Below, in pieces: positions 36,089 to 48,429 of a stretch of DNA of 64,000 nt. The notes below the pieces were generated by a model. It ran no database searches, had not been told where the DNA came from, and saw only the letters and a list, made by a program, of their open reading frames with translations. Position numbers and translations under genes: made by a program. Numbering within the stretch: the stretch's first letter is position 1; each line of letters begins with the position of its first letter. The stretch covers positions 10,985,333 to 11,049,332 of the forward strand of contig NC_067299.1 of assembly GCF_020740795.1 (NCBI RefSeq), in the 5' to 3' direction. The stretch is from Apus apus. Its lineage: Eukaryota; Chordata; Aves; Apodiformes; Apodidae.

Positions 36089-36096
36089 CTATAACT
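36089..36096 (+). promoter_or_regulatory. TATA-like element of FGL1-like gene C
   Basis: CTATAACT lies about 77 bases before the start codon, like the elements of genes A and B. Confidence 0.45.
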
Positions 36097-36166
36097 TTCA
36101 GGACACCCCTCCAGCCAGGTCAAACCAGCCCAGCTTCCCACTCCACAGGGTCCCTGCAGAGACAGC

Positions 36167-39100
36167 ATGGGTGAGTGTGGGATGGGATGGAATGGGATGG
36201 GATGGGATGGATCTGCTGGATGGAACTGCTGCTTTGTGGCTGCAGGTCACAGCATCCCAGCACTTTGTCTTCACAGGGCTCCCTTACCCCCGTGCCACAG
36301 CAAACCTTGGATGGACTGGGACAGGCTGCCCAGGGAGGCTGTGGAGTCTCCATCTCTGGAGATATTCCAGACCCACCTGGATGCAGCCCTGGGTAAAGTG
36401 CTCTAGGTGATCCTGCTTCAGTGGGAGAGTTGGACCAGATGATCTCTAGAGGTCCCTTCCAACTCTAGCAATTCTTTGATTTTGTGATCCCAGCACATCT
36501 CAGCAAATCCTGGTGCACAGTCCATTTTTCCAGACTCACTGTGCCCTGGGCTGGGAACTGTAGCAGGAATGTGTGTGTTCTGCTATTTTCAGGCTGTATC
36601 AGTGTAGCCTTGGAGTGTCAGACAGACCATTTCACAAGCCTGATATTTATCAAACAGTCTTTGCAATTTTGGGTTCTCCAAGGAAAGTATTAAATACCCT
36701 GGAATAGAAAATGGATTTTTTAGATATTCTTGCTCAAGGAGCAATATTGAATAGATTTCAAGATCTGGAGGTTAGAAGCTCTGCAGCAAACTGCTGTCCC
36801 CAGAAGCACAGCCTGGAGGGGCTGATCCTCCTGGATCTGCATCTCCCCCCCACCCAGACCTCTCATGACCAGTTGTGTGGGAATGGGTGAGCAGCAGAGG
36901 GTCTATTGCTCCTCTGGTGGTCTAAAGAAGATATGGATGGCTTCAAACGTGCCTCTAAACACAAGTGCCTCAGATGCTAAATGTTACTGAGGAACTGAGA
37001 AGTGGTGAGGACTCACCTTGAGTCCTGGGGGCAGCTCTGGGCCCCTCACTGCAGGAAGGACCTGGAGGTGCTGGAGCAGGTCCAGGGGAGACAACGAGGC
37101 TGGGGAAGGGACCAGAGGGAAAGTCTTACAGGGAGAGGCTGAGGGAGCTGGGGGTGTTGAGCCTGGAGAAGAGGAGACTCAGGGGGGACCTTCTCACTCT
37201 CTACAACCACCTGAAGGGAGGTTGTGCTCAGGAGGGGTTGGGCTCTTCTCCCAGGCCAGCAGTGACAGGACGAGAGGGCCTGGCCTGAAGCTGCTCCAGG
37301 GGAGGTTTAGGTGGGATATCAGGAAGCACTTCCTCATGGAAAGGGTGAACAGACATTGGGATGGACTGCCCAGGGAAGTGGTGGAGGCAGCATCCCTGGA
37401 GATGTTCAAGGAAAGGCTGGAAGTGGCACTTGGTGCCGTGGTCTGGAGATGTGGGGGTGTCAGGTCATAGGCTGGACTTGGTGATCTTAAAGGTCTTTTC
37501 CTGCCTTGGTGATTCTGTGATTCTATGAAATGTGTTTAAAAGACCTTTGCTGTAAAACTGCAGCCAGCACAAGTGCCCAGGGTGGCTCTGAGCATTCCCA
37601 GAAACAGTTCTGGGCTCTGGGGTGGCTGCGATCCCACACAATGCTTCCAGGTCAGCACCACTGGTCATTTCCCAACTCAGTCAGCTCAGGGATTGGTGCC
37701 AAACCCAGTTACCCCAGGTCAGTGCAAGAGCTTTGGCTCTGCTCCTTTTTGAGCAGTGGAGGGTGAGCTCCATGTGTCCTACCACAAACAGATGTCCCCA
37801 TGGGCTGATGCCTCCTCACTCTCTAGGAATCATGATAAACTTGCTATTTTTGGTGTGCTGGTTTCCCAGGCTACATCTGGAATTTGTGAAGGAGCTCTAG
37901 AACTATTTGAAAGACATAATTTGCACCAGCCAGACAGTAATTCCTGAAGGTCTGAGCTGTCCCTCTTGATCAAGCAGCTTTCCTGCGGAGCAGAGAAATA
38001 CCCACCTCCCTGCCCAGGGCTCATTCCCACCTGGACATCTGGGTTCTTACTGCCCACAAACCTGGGCTGTAGGCAAGTGGAGTCCCAGATTACACCATCT
38101 GGGAGCTGGGAGGGAAGGGGATTCTTCCCTCCATCCTCACTCTGCTTGTTATCTCCAGCCCCAGGGTTTTACCAGGGTTTTACCAGGATTTCTGATAACA
38201 GGGTTGGGACAAGGTCTTCTGTCTCAAAACCCACCATCAGCAGGTGGTGGCAGCTCCCTGATTCCTGCTGATGAGTTTATGGTGGCTCATGTAAATGAGT
38301 GAATTTCGGTTTATGGCTCCAAGAGGGAGAACTACATGTAAAGAATTGTTTTCCTATTTTACTCTGCAAGTAAAGGAGTCAAACGGGATTCGTGGCTCTC
38401 TGATGGAAGAGTTCTGATCTCTTTCTTCTCTTCCCAATCTTTTCCCATCTCAGCCACCCAGAGCCTTTGTCTCTTGCTGTTCACTTCCCTGGTGGCCCTG
38501 GCAGTGTCTCTTCCTGCTTTAGACATCAGGAACTTGCATCTCCTCAATGGCACAATGGATGAAATTATGAATGTTCCTCCTGAGTCCTCCCAGCCAGGTA
38601 AGTTCACCACCACCATCAGGAGTGGCAAACAAGGGCACATTCAGTCAGATCCTACATGGACCCACTCACCAGTCTAACCACATGCCTGTCACATGGAGGA
38701 AGGACTACAGCTTCCTCTATGTGTGGACAACACCAATGTAGGCTGTCTTAGGATCATAGAATCATAAAATGATTCCCCTAGGAAGGGACCTCAAAGATAA
38801 TCAGGTTCCACCCTCCCTGCTATGAGCAGGGACACCTCCCACCAGACCAGGCTGCACAAGCCTCATCCAGCCTGGCCTTGAACACCTCCAGGGATGGGGC
38901 TTCCACAACCTCCCTGGGCAACCTATTCCAGCACCTTACAACCCTGATGGTGAGGAATTTCTTCCTGATGTCTGACCTAAATCTCCCCTCTTTCAGTTTA
39001 AAACCTTGTCCCTTTTATCCTGTCACTGCCCTGTCTTGCTGGAACAAGAATCATCTCAGAGTCCTCCTCTGCTTGCTGCCTGTCTCTCCTCCTGTGTGGT

Positions 39101-42100
39101 GTGAAGTTCTTCTACCCACAAGTCCAATAGTCCAAAGTCCAGAGTTCACAGGATCCCAGAAGAAACAGGTTCAGTCTCATTGGCAGCAAGACCATGCCAA
39201 AGGTGTTCTAGGCCATGGTCCCCTCTGTGGAGAGGCAGTGATAAAGATGTTAAGGCAAAAAAACACTTTGAGGACATGGAGATCAGTAGCTACGTGTGGA
39301 AATCACAAGGTCAGTGGAGAACTGAACTCAAGAAAGAACCGAATACAAAGAGGAACAAAGTGAAGTTGCCACAGAGAGTCGGACGCAGAGGCAATGACAG
39401 AGCAGCCAGACAGACGATGGCACAGAGCAACGTACAGATCCCAGGGTGCACTGGAGGAATGAGAATGCTCCTGGAATCATACTGGGGGTTGTGGATGGGG
39501 CATGACATGACAGAAAGAGCTGGTTCCCTTCCAAGGGAGGAAGAAGAGTTCTTGGCAGCAAAGCTCAGGGTTCAAGTGTTTGCTGTTGGTTTCACACCAG
39601 ACTTCACTGTGGAGGTCACCTGTCAGGGTGCCACCTACACAGGGAGCACTCGTGGCTGAGACCAGAGCTTGGGCTTCACCAAGAACTGCAGGTCTGAGTA
39701 GAGAAAGAGGGTTTGCTCAGTGCTTCACACTCACCTCTCACCCAGACCAGTGGTGGGTGCTCTGCAAACAGGAGCAGCACGAGGGCAGGCTGGGAAGCAG
39801 GGAGACACACCAGGGGAGACAGGGTAGTGATCAAACCTCTCCACCTGTGGAGGAGTCCTTCCAAATGGAGGGGGAGGGAAGGCAGAAGGGAACAGGGAGA
39901 GATGGTGGCCTGTAAAATCAACATGAGTGAACAGCTTCATATAGGTGGAGTAAAAGTAAACACCATGGTAGGGAAGTCCTCCAGACCACGCTACATGACG
40001 GTTTCCCACTCCTCTGAGGCTCAGGCCTCTCACCACGTTTACTGCTGGGCTTCAAGACACATGTGGAGAGAGTCAAAGTGAAAGGCTTCAAAAACCTGGT
40101 GGAAGAATGGGATGGTTTAGCCCCAAAGTCAGAAGACAATGGAGGAGGCAACGACAGCTACAGTTTGTCTGCAGGAAGGAGTGTGCTCTGGGTGCAGTGA
40201 GAGAAGGAACAGGTTTATGGACAGTGCAAGAGGCTTGAGTTAAACACCTCAGAAGGGCAGGGGCAGGAAAGCACCAGCTGAGAGGGAAAGCAAGGAGTAG
40301 ATGTTTGAGGATGTCACAGACCAGCAGCTGCAGGTTTAGACATCTGGAATGGCTTCTGTGATTCCATAAGCTATGATTCATTCCTTTCTTTTGTAGCCAT
40401 CAATGGATACACACATGATGCCGTTCCAAAAGGTTCACATTAATTCACCCCAAATCATCCTCTCTTCCAGCAACACCCTTCAAATTCCCTTTGGAGCAGC
40501 TGAACAGAGTCCCTGTTCCACCTTCTAACACCTGCACAGTTTTCCTGTGTCTGCTCCCACATTTCTTCCTCCTCTAATCCCTCTCCTTCCCAAGTCCTCT
40601 CCTAACTGCTTCTCCTTCACTTTAGCAGCCATCTTCCCAAGGTTGCCACCACCATTTGGAGTCTTTCCCCTACAGAGTGTGCACAAATCATCCTCACCAA
40701 GGAAGCATCTGCCTTATTCTAGCACCACATAAGTTCCCGCAAACCACCAACAGAGCAATGTCTGAAATGGTGAAGTTTCTCTGGAATGAGGAGCAATGCC
40801 AGGAAGACAGGAATGTCACCTGTAGAAGATCACGCTCTCCCAGCAGGGATCTGATGTGTCTACTCTCAGCACTCACTCCTGTCTCTTCTGTTTTTAAATT
40901 CAGATGATGGTGACAACCATGATCCTGTGAACCACGTCCGACAGGCCCGAGACATTGCCCACCACCCACCAGCAGGCCATGGTGAGTCTACTCAAGAAGA
41001 GCATCTGCTCAGAAGGGTTCACCACTGCAGGGAGCCTAGAGGCTCGTGGAGAGCTCTCAGCCACATGCATGGCTGGACCCCGCTCTCTGGGATGCCTGAG
41101 ATCACTGTAGAGTGACAGATTCTCCATGCTGGAACAGCAATCAGCTTTCTGACCTGGAAAGTTGTCTGCGTGGTGGAACATCTGCTATGGACAAGTCACC
41201 ACAGCCATGCCAGGCTGCACCACGGGCTGGGGGGAGGCAACCCTGGGTTTGGTCTCAGCAGGACAGGACATTTTGGCAGGGCATCCCCACCAGCTTGAAC
41301 CCTGTCTTGGGAAGATATGAAGCCCAAAGCTTAGAGGGATCGTTTCCAGAGTGTGATGTACTCCTGTGAGCACATGGTATGAATACAGCCCGACCATGTG
41401 TGTGCAATAGGGTGTAGGCACAACAGAAACACCAGGTGCTTTCAGTGTCTCGTGGTGTGGGATTTAATAACCCTCTCTCCTGCCCCAGGCTGGCCCAAGG
41501 ACTGCAGCGAGATGCCTCCTGGCAGCCACAGTGGTGTCTACATCATCCAGCCCAAAGGGCTCCACCACCTCGTGGTGTACTGCGAGATGAATGTGACCAA
41601 CGGGGGCTGGACAGTCATCCAGAGGAACCAGAGGGACACACCAGTCACCTGGGCCGAGTCCTGGAGCACCTACCAGTACGGCTTTGGGAACGTGCGCGGC
41701 GAGTACTGGCTGGGCACCGAGTACATCCACCAGATTGCCAAGCAGAAGGTCTACCAGGTCAGGTTTGTCATCCAGGACTCCACAGACAACATCAACTTTG
41801 CAGACTACAACCTCTTCAGTGTGGAAGACGAGTCCCACGGCTACCGGCTGCGGCTGGGCTCCTACTCGGGCACGGCGGGGGATGCCATGACCTCGGACAA
41901 TCCCAACACCATGCATGACAACATGAAGTTCTCCACAAAGGATCGGGACCAGGACACCTACAGCAAGAACTGTGCCTACAGCTACGAGGGTGGGTGGTGG
42001 TTCTCGGCCTGTTACTCTGTGCGGCTGAATTTCAAGGGCGGAATGACCTGGGGCAACCTGTGCAAAGGGAACTGCAAATCCTCCCTTATCCTCATCAAAC

Positions 42101-42117
42101 CAGCTTCCTATTGTTAG
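36167..42117 (+). CDS. FGL1-like fibrinogen-domain gene C, intact
   Basis: Four coding exons join in phase: 36167-36170 (ATGG before gtgagt), 38454-38597, 40904-40981 and 41489-42117, 284 aa. Exon 2 encodes a signal peptide ([18 protein letters not shown]) and the start of a linker. The 26-codon third exon, rich in Asp and His, extends the linker. The fourth exon is the fibrinogen domain, with [29 protein letters not shown] as a calcium-site-like motif, and [10 protein letters not shown]. It ends LCKGNCKSS...ASYC with a final cysteine. A secreted protein is expected. It is the closest relative of gene A; the two probably arose by local duplication. Introns carry CR1 copies. Confidence 0.88.
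36178..36209. repeat. (GGGAT)n microsatellite
   Basis: GGGATGGGATGGAATGGGATGGG repeats follow the first coding exon of gene C. Confidence 0.8.
36306..36487 (+). mobile_element. CR1 LINE, 3' end fragment in intron 1 of gene C
   Basis: GGGACAGGCTGCCCAGGGAGG through CCCTTCCAACTCTAGC and a TTTGATTTTGTG tail are CR1 3' sequence. Confidence 0.9.
37005..37528 (+). mobile_element. CR1 LINE, 3' fragment in intron 1 of gene C
   Basis: CR1 words GGGAGCTGGGGGTGTTGAGCC, GGGATGGACTGCCCAGGG and a GGTGATTCTGTGATTCTATG tail are present. Confidence 0.92.
38750..39045 (-). mobile_element. CR1 LINE, 3' fragment in intron 2 of gene C
   Basis: The reverse CR1 begins at ATCATAGAATCATAAAATG and runs to CCTCTTTCAGTTTAAAACC and CTGTCACTGCC. 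Confidence 0.9.
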
Positions 42118-42334
42118 TGCTTCTTCCCCCTGCTGTCCACACTGGACACTCTGTGAAGGTTCTGCCTGGCCAAAGAGCTTGAGCCTTTCTGGAGCAGAGA
42201 GGGGAGCCCAAGGGTAGTAGGTTGTAGTGGAAGGCCACTTCCCAGTTGCCCTCTCTGGGTACAGGCTCCCTCTTTGCTCAGCTCTTTCCCCCTGTGCTTG
42301 CCAATGATTCCCTGTCATTCTGTTCATAATCAAG

Positions 42335-42348
42335 AATAAATAAATAAA
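42335..42348 (+). terminator. Polyadenylation signals of FGL1-like gene C
   Basis: AATAAATAAATAAA, about 220 bases after the stop codon. Confidence 0.75.
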
Positions 42349-42359
42349 AAAATCACCTG

Positions 42360-44015
42360 TGATATTTGTGGATTCCACATGTACCTTCCCTGTGGGAGGA
42401 GGACACAGCCAGGAGTGACTTCTCATCTGCCTCTCAGGCTGCCTCCAGAACTCACAGCAAGTAAAAAAACTACATACCACAAAATTCTATATACTCTGTG
42501 TCTCTCTGCAGCGTTTGGTTAAGCATCCCAATAAATCTGCTTCCTTGAGCTCCTTCTCCATTAAGGAATGTCTGGTCTGTATCTCTGCTGTGCTCCCACC
42601 GAGACCCATGTCATGTCATATCAGGCACTGGAGCCTTGAGGGGTTCTCACAAGGATGGATGTAAGAAAATTCAATCCAGTTTCACTGAGGTAGAGGAACT
42701 GTGAGCTACACAGAAGGGCTCAGAAGGAGCCTGTTGTGTGGAAGAACCCATCCCACATAATCACCATGTTCACAGCATAGGGTCAAAGCTGCTGCAACGT
42801 CCTGGTGCCAAAGTCCTACTCCTGCTGAGGGGCTGCACCTGCCAGGATCTGCTCCTTGCTTCTTGTCTGTCTGCACAGTCATGCTTTGATCCTGCAGAGA
42901 CATGGTTTTGAAGCCATCACTAGATCTGTCTCCTGTGACTGAGGAGCAGTGAACTTCAGTGAAAGCAAAAGAGGAATAGGTAAGGTCTCAAATTAGGAGA
43001 CACTAACGAGGGAGGAGCTCCTCACAGGAACGGGCTCACCATAGCCAAAGTTTTGAGACCAGTTTAGATGAATGTTTGCTGGGAAAAGTGCAGAGTTGAT
43101 GCTGTGAGGCTGCAGAATGGCTCCTCCATCCCACAATGCTCTGGCATTGATGGGACAAACTGTTTGAGAAGCACTTTCACCTTCACAAACCATTTCTGGC
43201 TTTGTCTTGGGGTAGCACCAGCAGTGAGTTCCACTTCCAGGACCAAGAGCTAAAGGAAAAGCCAGCTTGCTGGCTGTAGAGCCCAGTGCCCACTGGGAGC
43301 CATCCAGAAAGGTCTGAGAAAGTAGAAAATGCTGAAAGAAGTGAGCAGTGGAGGATCTCCAAGCCAGGAGGTACCTTGCCCTGCTCCAGAGAACTGCCCT
43401 CTGCCCTGCAGGTCACAGGGAGCCCCTGAACGTAGGGGTGTCTGAGGGAAATGAGAGCTCAGGGCTACTCCTGCTGAAAGCAGCACTTGCTCTCCTGAAA
43501 GCCTCTAGTGCCAAGCATGGAGCACCCCAAAGCCAGAGCACAGAGGACTGACGTGACCTCTGGCCCATGCCAGAGTCTTCTGCTCTGGCTGGAGTCCCCA
43601 CTTGGCTTTGGATGCACCCCAAATTCAGGGAGATGTAGCCCTCTGCAGCCTGGTCTGGTTTGGGGATCAACTCTGCCTTGCAGAGGTTGGACTGGAAATC
43701 CCAAAAGTGCCTCTCCCAGCTTTGGTTACCCTCTCAGACACAGAGGGACGTTTCTCCTGAGGAAAGGCCACGTCTGCCCCACAGCACAGAGGGCAGCTCC
43801 CTGGTGGACCTGGCATGGGCTGGAAGAGAAGCTCTTCTGCACCAAGGGCACGAGATGGAGCAGCAGGTGGTGGAAGGCTGCCAGGAGGTGCCCCTCTCCC
43901 CACCCCTGGTGCCCTCAGAGTGGAGGAGTTTTTGGTGAAGCGTGTGTGGTGCTTGTTTGGGGGTTTGTTATGTGGGGGATCTTTTTGGGTGGTGTGTTGG
44001 GGGATTTTTTTTGTG
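42360..44015. other. Intergenic sequence between gene C and VPS37D
   Basis: No gene is supported. Confidence 0.4.
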
Positions 44016-44085
44016 CTGATGGTTGGATGTGGTGACCTCAGAGGTTCTTTCCAACCATGATTATTCTGGGATTCTGTGATGAAGG
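44016..44085 (+). mobile_element. Short CR1 3' tail
   Basis: GTTGGATGTGGTGACCTCAG, then a diverged TTCCAACCATGA and a GGGATTCTGTGATG tail. Confidence 0.6.
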
Positions 44086-44845
44086 AGCAAACAATTTTCA
44101 TCCCAGCAGTGCTGTCCTCCAAGGCTCAACAAAAGCAGTGGCCAGGAGAGGCAGGGATCTTAAAATATCCTCCCAGTACAGGCACCCACGGCCCAGGAGG
44201 GGGGGGTTTAGTGGGTGTCTCTGCATTGTCACCTTGTCCCTCCACCAGAACACACCCTGGTACTGACAGGTTCTCATCTCGCCTACAACAGCTCCAGCTC
44301 CACTCAGCTCCTTATTCCAAGTTACCCATCCAAACGCTTCCCCAGTCCTGGCCACCCAACAACAGTGACCTCCAGCCACCAGCAGCTCCCTGGCAGCTTC
44401 CCTTCCCCCAGCTCCCAGTGGTGATTTGAGGTGACACTGGAAGTCAAGCAGTGGACATGAAATGCTGGCTCCCACCAGGTATTTGCTCCACGGCCAGGAC
44501 AGAGCAGTCCAGCTCCAGGGGCAGCAGATGGCTTTCCCTGCAGCTCTGCTTTTCACTAAAGTGGAACCCCTGGAGAATCAATCCCCAACCCCTCACTCCA
44601 CCCAGAGCTCCTGCTCTGCTGCTCCAGCTTCTCCACTGCATCTTTTACTTAAAGAGCAAGAACAAGGCAAGGACACAAGGGGAGTTTCTAGCTCAGAAGT
44701 GTCCTGGTGGTCCCAGGCAGGTTTCTGCTCTCTGAGTTGTTTTATTTAGGTCTCTGAATCCTTGTAAACACTTAGTGACCACAACACCCTGAGATGAGCA
44801 GTGCCCGTCACAAGTGGGGCAGCTCCCAAGGGATGAAGGGGACCT
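44086..44845. other. Intergenic sequence upstream of VPS37D
   Basis: No gene is supported. Confidence 0.4.
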
Positions 44846-44847
44846 GC

Positions 44848-45068
44848 ACAGAGACAGGGTGACAGGGGCAGGGTGACAGGGACAGGGTGACAGGGACAGG
44901 GTGACAGGGGCAGGGTGACAGGGGCAGGGTGAGACAGGGTGACAGGGGCAGGGTGTCAGGGACAGGGTGACAGGGGCAGGGTGTCAGGGACAGGGTGAGA
45001 GGGGCAGGGTGACAGGGACAGGGTGTCAGGGACAGGGTGACAGGGGCAGGGTGACAGGGGCAGGGTGT
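44848..45068. repeat. 14-bp minisatellite, TGACAGGGRCAGGG
   Basis: About 15-16 near-perfect units of TGACAGGGGCAGGG or TGACAGGGACAGGG, some with TGTC in place of TGAC. It lies about 450-670 bases upstream of the VPS37D start codon. Confidence 0.9.
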
Positions 45069-45069
45069 C

Positions 45070-45900
45070 TCACTGCCCGCTCTTGCCGCTGAGCCGAGGG
45101 GAGCAGCAGCACCAGGGCATCCACAGGGACCGCAAGGGCAGCGCCCTGAGGCCCGGGGTGAGGCCAGTGCAGTGGGAAGGGCTGCATGGGGGGGGGGGGG
45201 CTGCAGCACTGGGCACACACGGTGCAGTGCGGGTGCAGTGCGGGTCCAATGCAGGGTGCCCAGTGCGGGGTGCAGTGCGGGTGCAGTGCGGGTGCAGTGT
45301 GGGTGCATTGCCGGTGCAGTGCGGATGCAGTGCGGGGTGCAGTGCGGGTGCAGTGCGGGTGCAGTGCCAGCTCCCCCCAGCCAGGGGCGGTGCGGACCCG
45401 CACTCCCCGTGCTCCGCCGCGGCTCCTTTAACAGCGCCGGGGGCGGGCGGGGGGCGGTGGCGACTCTCGGTGGCGGGGGGGGGGGGTCTCTGCCCGTGCC
45501 CACCCGAGACCCAGCCCATGTCTCGGCCCCCGGCGCCCCCCGGCTCCCCGCGCCTTTTCGGGGCGCTCAGCACCGCGCAGCTCCGCGCTCTGCTGCAGGA
45601 CGAGCCCCGGCTGCAGCGCGCTGCCCGCCTCAGCAGGAAGGTACGGCCGGGGGTGGGGGGAGAAGGGGTCGGGGGGAGCCCTGGGGGGCCGGGAGGAGCC
45701 CTGGGGGGCCGGGGTCCGTGTCCCGCAGCCGGCAGGGCCGGGCCGGGCAGCGCTCGCCCCGACGGGGCTGCCCCGGGATGGAGCCGCCCCCGGCCCCGGC
45801 ATCCCCCGCCGGCCGCGGTGACTGTGACACCTGAAATGGCGCCCGCCCAGCCCGGGGGTCTGGGGGAGCAGCCTGGGGGCACCAAGCCCAGAGCAGGGCC
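45070..45900. promoter_or_regulatory. CpG island and promoter of VPS37D
   Basis: The sequence is very rich in G+C and CpG around the first exon, with G-runs at 45187-45198 and 45476-45486. It is the likely promoter of VPS37D. No TATA box is obvious. Confidence 0.6.
45222..45368. repeat. 11-bp minisatellite, GTGCAGTGCGG
   Basis: Tandem and slightly diverged units lie in the CpG-rich region upstream of VPS37D. Confidence 0.85.
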
Positions 45901-48085
45901 CCTGTGGGTGCTGTCCCAGCCCCGGGGGGCAGGCCCTGGCCTCTCGCCCTGCTCCCCACGCCTGGCTGCCTTCCCTGGGGAGCTGGGGGGAGCCCCGAGT
46001 GCTCCCTGGCTCCAGCGGTTCCTGGAGCTCCTCTGCAAGGACCAGATCAGGTTATTGAGACGTGATTCTCAGCCTGATTTCAGCGTCTTTCCCCTGGGCC
46101 CCTCTCAAAGCGCAGCCCAGCCCCGCACTGCGTGGGCAGCTGGTGCAGCGGGAGAGGGGCCGCGGGTGTCCTGGGGAGCTAAGCAGGCCTGTCGGGGGTC
46201 AGTCTGGTAGCCAGCCGTGAGGTTTGCCCCTTTCAGGGTACGCTGCCTGGTGCTGCGGGTCCAGCCATGTCCTCCCCTGCCTCTCCAGGCAGAGCAGAAG
46301 GGTGGGGACAGTGCGGGAGGAGGGGGTTCACCCTTGGATTGGGCCAAATCCCCTCCGGGCAGGCTGCCCACTTCTTAGAGTCACAGGCTGGTTTGGGGTG
46401 GAAAGACCTTTAAAGGCCATCTAGTGCAACGCCCTGCAGCGAGCAGGGGCATCTTCAGCTGGGTCAGGATGCTCACAGCCCCATCCAACCTGACCTTGAA
46501 TATTTCCAGGCATGGGGCATCTGTCACCTCCCTGGGCAACCTGGGTCACCCTCAGTGTAAAAAATTTCTTCCTAAGATCTAGTCTGAATCTCCCCTCTTT
46601 CAACCATCACCCCTTGTGCTATGACCACACACCCTGCTAAAAAGTCTGCTCCCATCTTTCTTAAAAGCCCCCTTTTAAGTACTGAAAGGCCACAATCCCA
46701 ACCCCCAGAGCCTTCTCCTCTCCAGGCTGAACAAGCCCAGCTCTCTCAGCCTGTCCTCACAGGAGAGCTGCTCCAGCCCATTGCGGCCCATTTCTCCCAG
46801 GACAGACACACACACACATCCCCATCCCTTTCCCCAGTTTCAGAGCCTGCAGCTGGAGCGGGAGATGTGTTTGGCTTCCAACTGCAGCCTGGCCAGGGTG
46901 AACCTGTCCCTGCGCCCGCGGCTGGAGGACGGGAAGGCTTCCCTAGCCATCAAGTACCAGGAGCTGCAGGAGATCCGAGAGGCGTGTTGGGACAAGCAGC
47001 AGCGCCTGGGTGAGTGAGGGGCAGGGGGTGGGATGTGGCAAAGCCTGGCACGGCCAGAGCACCCCACGTTAATATGAGGGTCCCAGGTGGGCTCAACACC
47101 CTCAAACCTGCCCTGAGCAAGTGGCCCAGCCAGAAGAAAAAGCAGTGGGAGGTAATGCTGCCTGCAACATGGTCAGCCCTCAGCTGGGACTGATGCTGGG
47201 TGGGATGCAGGTCTCGGTGTGTGCAGGTGGCTCCAGGGATGTATTTGGGAGTGTTTCAGTTGGGAAGGACCACAGCCCCCAGCAGTGGGGGCATCCTGGG
47301 GGAGGCTTGTTGCAGCCCCATCCCATCTCAACACAGAGGTGTACCTGGAGAAGTGGAGCCCGCAGAGCGCCCTGGGCCAGCTCCAAGCCAAGCTTGATGC
47401 CTCAGAGGCAGAGTCAGAGGTGAGTCAGGCGAGACCCCTGTGCTGCTGCCCCTTCCTTGCCTGGGTGCCAGACCCCAGCCCCTGCCTTCCTGCCTGACAG
47501 GCCCTGGAGAAGAGCCCAGGGCCCAGGAGGTGCTCAGCCATCTGTTCTCCCTCCATGGACCCACAGCTCTCTGATGCTGTCCCACTGCCCGTCCCACAGG
47601 CACAGGTAGACCAGTTCCTGGCCCAGGACCTGCCTCTCCCTTCCTTTTTGGAGTCCTTCTGCCAGAGCCGCATGCGCTCCCACATCTGCCGGACACAGCT
47701 GGAGAAACTGCAGGAGCTGCTGCAGAAGGACCAGGTGGGCAGGGATCGTGCAGGCCCCGCGGGGTGCCCAGGTGCCCTGGCTACCCCAGCACCAGCCTGC
47801 CTTGCCCTGTTGCAGAGTGGAGTAGCCCCCAAAGCCTTTGATCCCTCCTATGGCTTTGTGCCTGCCTTTCTCATGCCCTCGGAGGCCGTTGTGCCTTTTG
47901 CCGTGCCAGCTGCACCTCCCAGACACCATCTCCCAGCCCTGGAACACCAGCCAGGATCTCCCTGCTCTGAAACCCCCAGCCCAGCCTCACCCCTGCACCT
48001 CGTGGAACACATCCCCCCGCTCAGCCCCCAGCCCCTCCACAGGCAGCAGCAGCCACACCAGAAGCAGGAGCTTCCGCACCGGTAG
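45518..48085 (+). CDS. VPS37D: VPS37D, ESCRT-I subunit
   Basis: Five exons join in phase: 45518-45640, 46838-47009, 47337-47419, 47600-47734 and 47816-48085, 260 aa (human 251). The N-terminus opens with a Pro-rich leader and FGALSTAQLRALLQDEPRL. The central coiled-coil Mod(r) domain follows, with LQLEREMCLASN, EVYLEKWSP and HICRTQLEKLQELLQKDQ. The final exon encodes a Pro/His-rich tail. VPS37 proteins pair with TSG101, VPS28 and MVB12 or UBAP1 in ESCRT-I, which sorts ubiquitinated cargo into multivesicular bodies. Exon 1 lies in a CpG island and intron 1 holds a CR1. In human VPS37D is adjacent to DNAJC30 and BUD23; here about 6.5 kb separates it from DNAJC30. Confidence 0.93.
46378..46785 (-). 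mobile_element. CR1 LINE, 3' fragment in VPS37D intron 1
   Basis: The reverse CR1 starts at GAGTCACAGGCTGGTTTGGGG and runs to GAGAGCTGCTCCAGCCC. Confidence 0.9.
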
Positions 48086-48415
48086 CAGGGCAGGGACGGG
48101 GGTTGTCCCCATGTTCCCGTGTCCCCACGCCTGTCACCTGGCTGGGGAAGATGTAGGGGTGGGTGCATGGGGCAGGCCCAGTGCCGAGGGGCTGCCATGT
48201 CTGTTGTGCCTCTGTTGGGCTGGCACAGGGGTGGGTGCTCAGAGGGGGGACGGGGCGGGTGCTGTGCTTGGGGAGATGCCAGGGGGGAAGGTCCTTGCAT
48301 CCACAGCAGGAGGAACAGAGACAGGAGTTGGGGTCAGGTGGTTTGTAGGGGTGTCATTTGGGTGGGAGACAGCAGAAAAGAGGGCCCAGGAGCACTGGGT
48401 GCCATGTGCTTTCGA

Positions 48416-48421
48416 AATAAA
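48416..48421 (+). terminator. Polyadenylation signal of VPS37D
   Basis: AATAAA, about 330 bases after the stop codon. Confidence 0.7.
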
Positions 48422-48429
48422 GGCTCTTT

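Noticed and set aside
41464-42480. A 338-codon minus-strand open frame
   Set aside because: It is antisense to the fibrinogen exon of gene C.
45065-46210. Long frames on both strands around VPS37D exon 1
   Set aside because: They run through minisatellites and intron sequence; the spliced VPS37D reading explains the exon.
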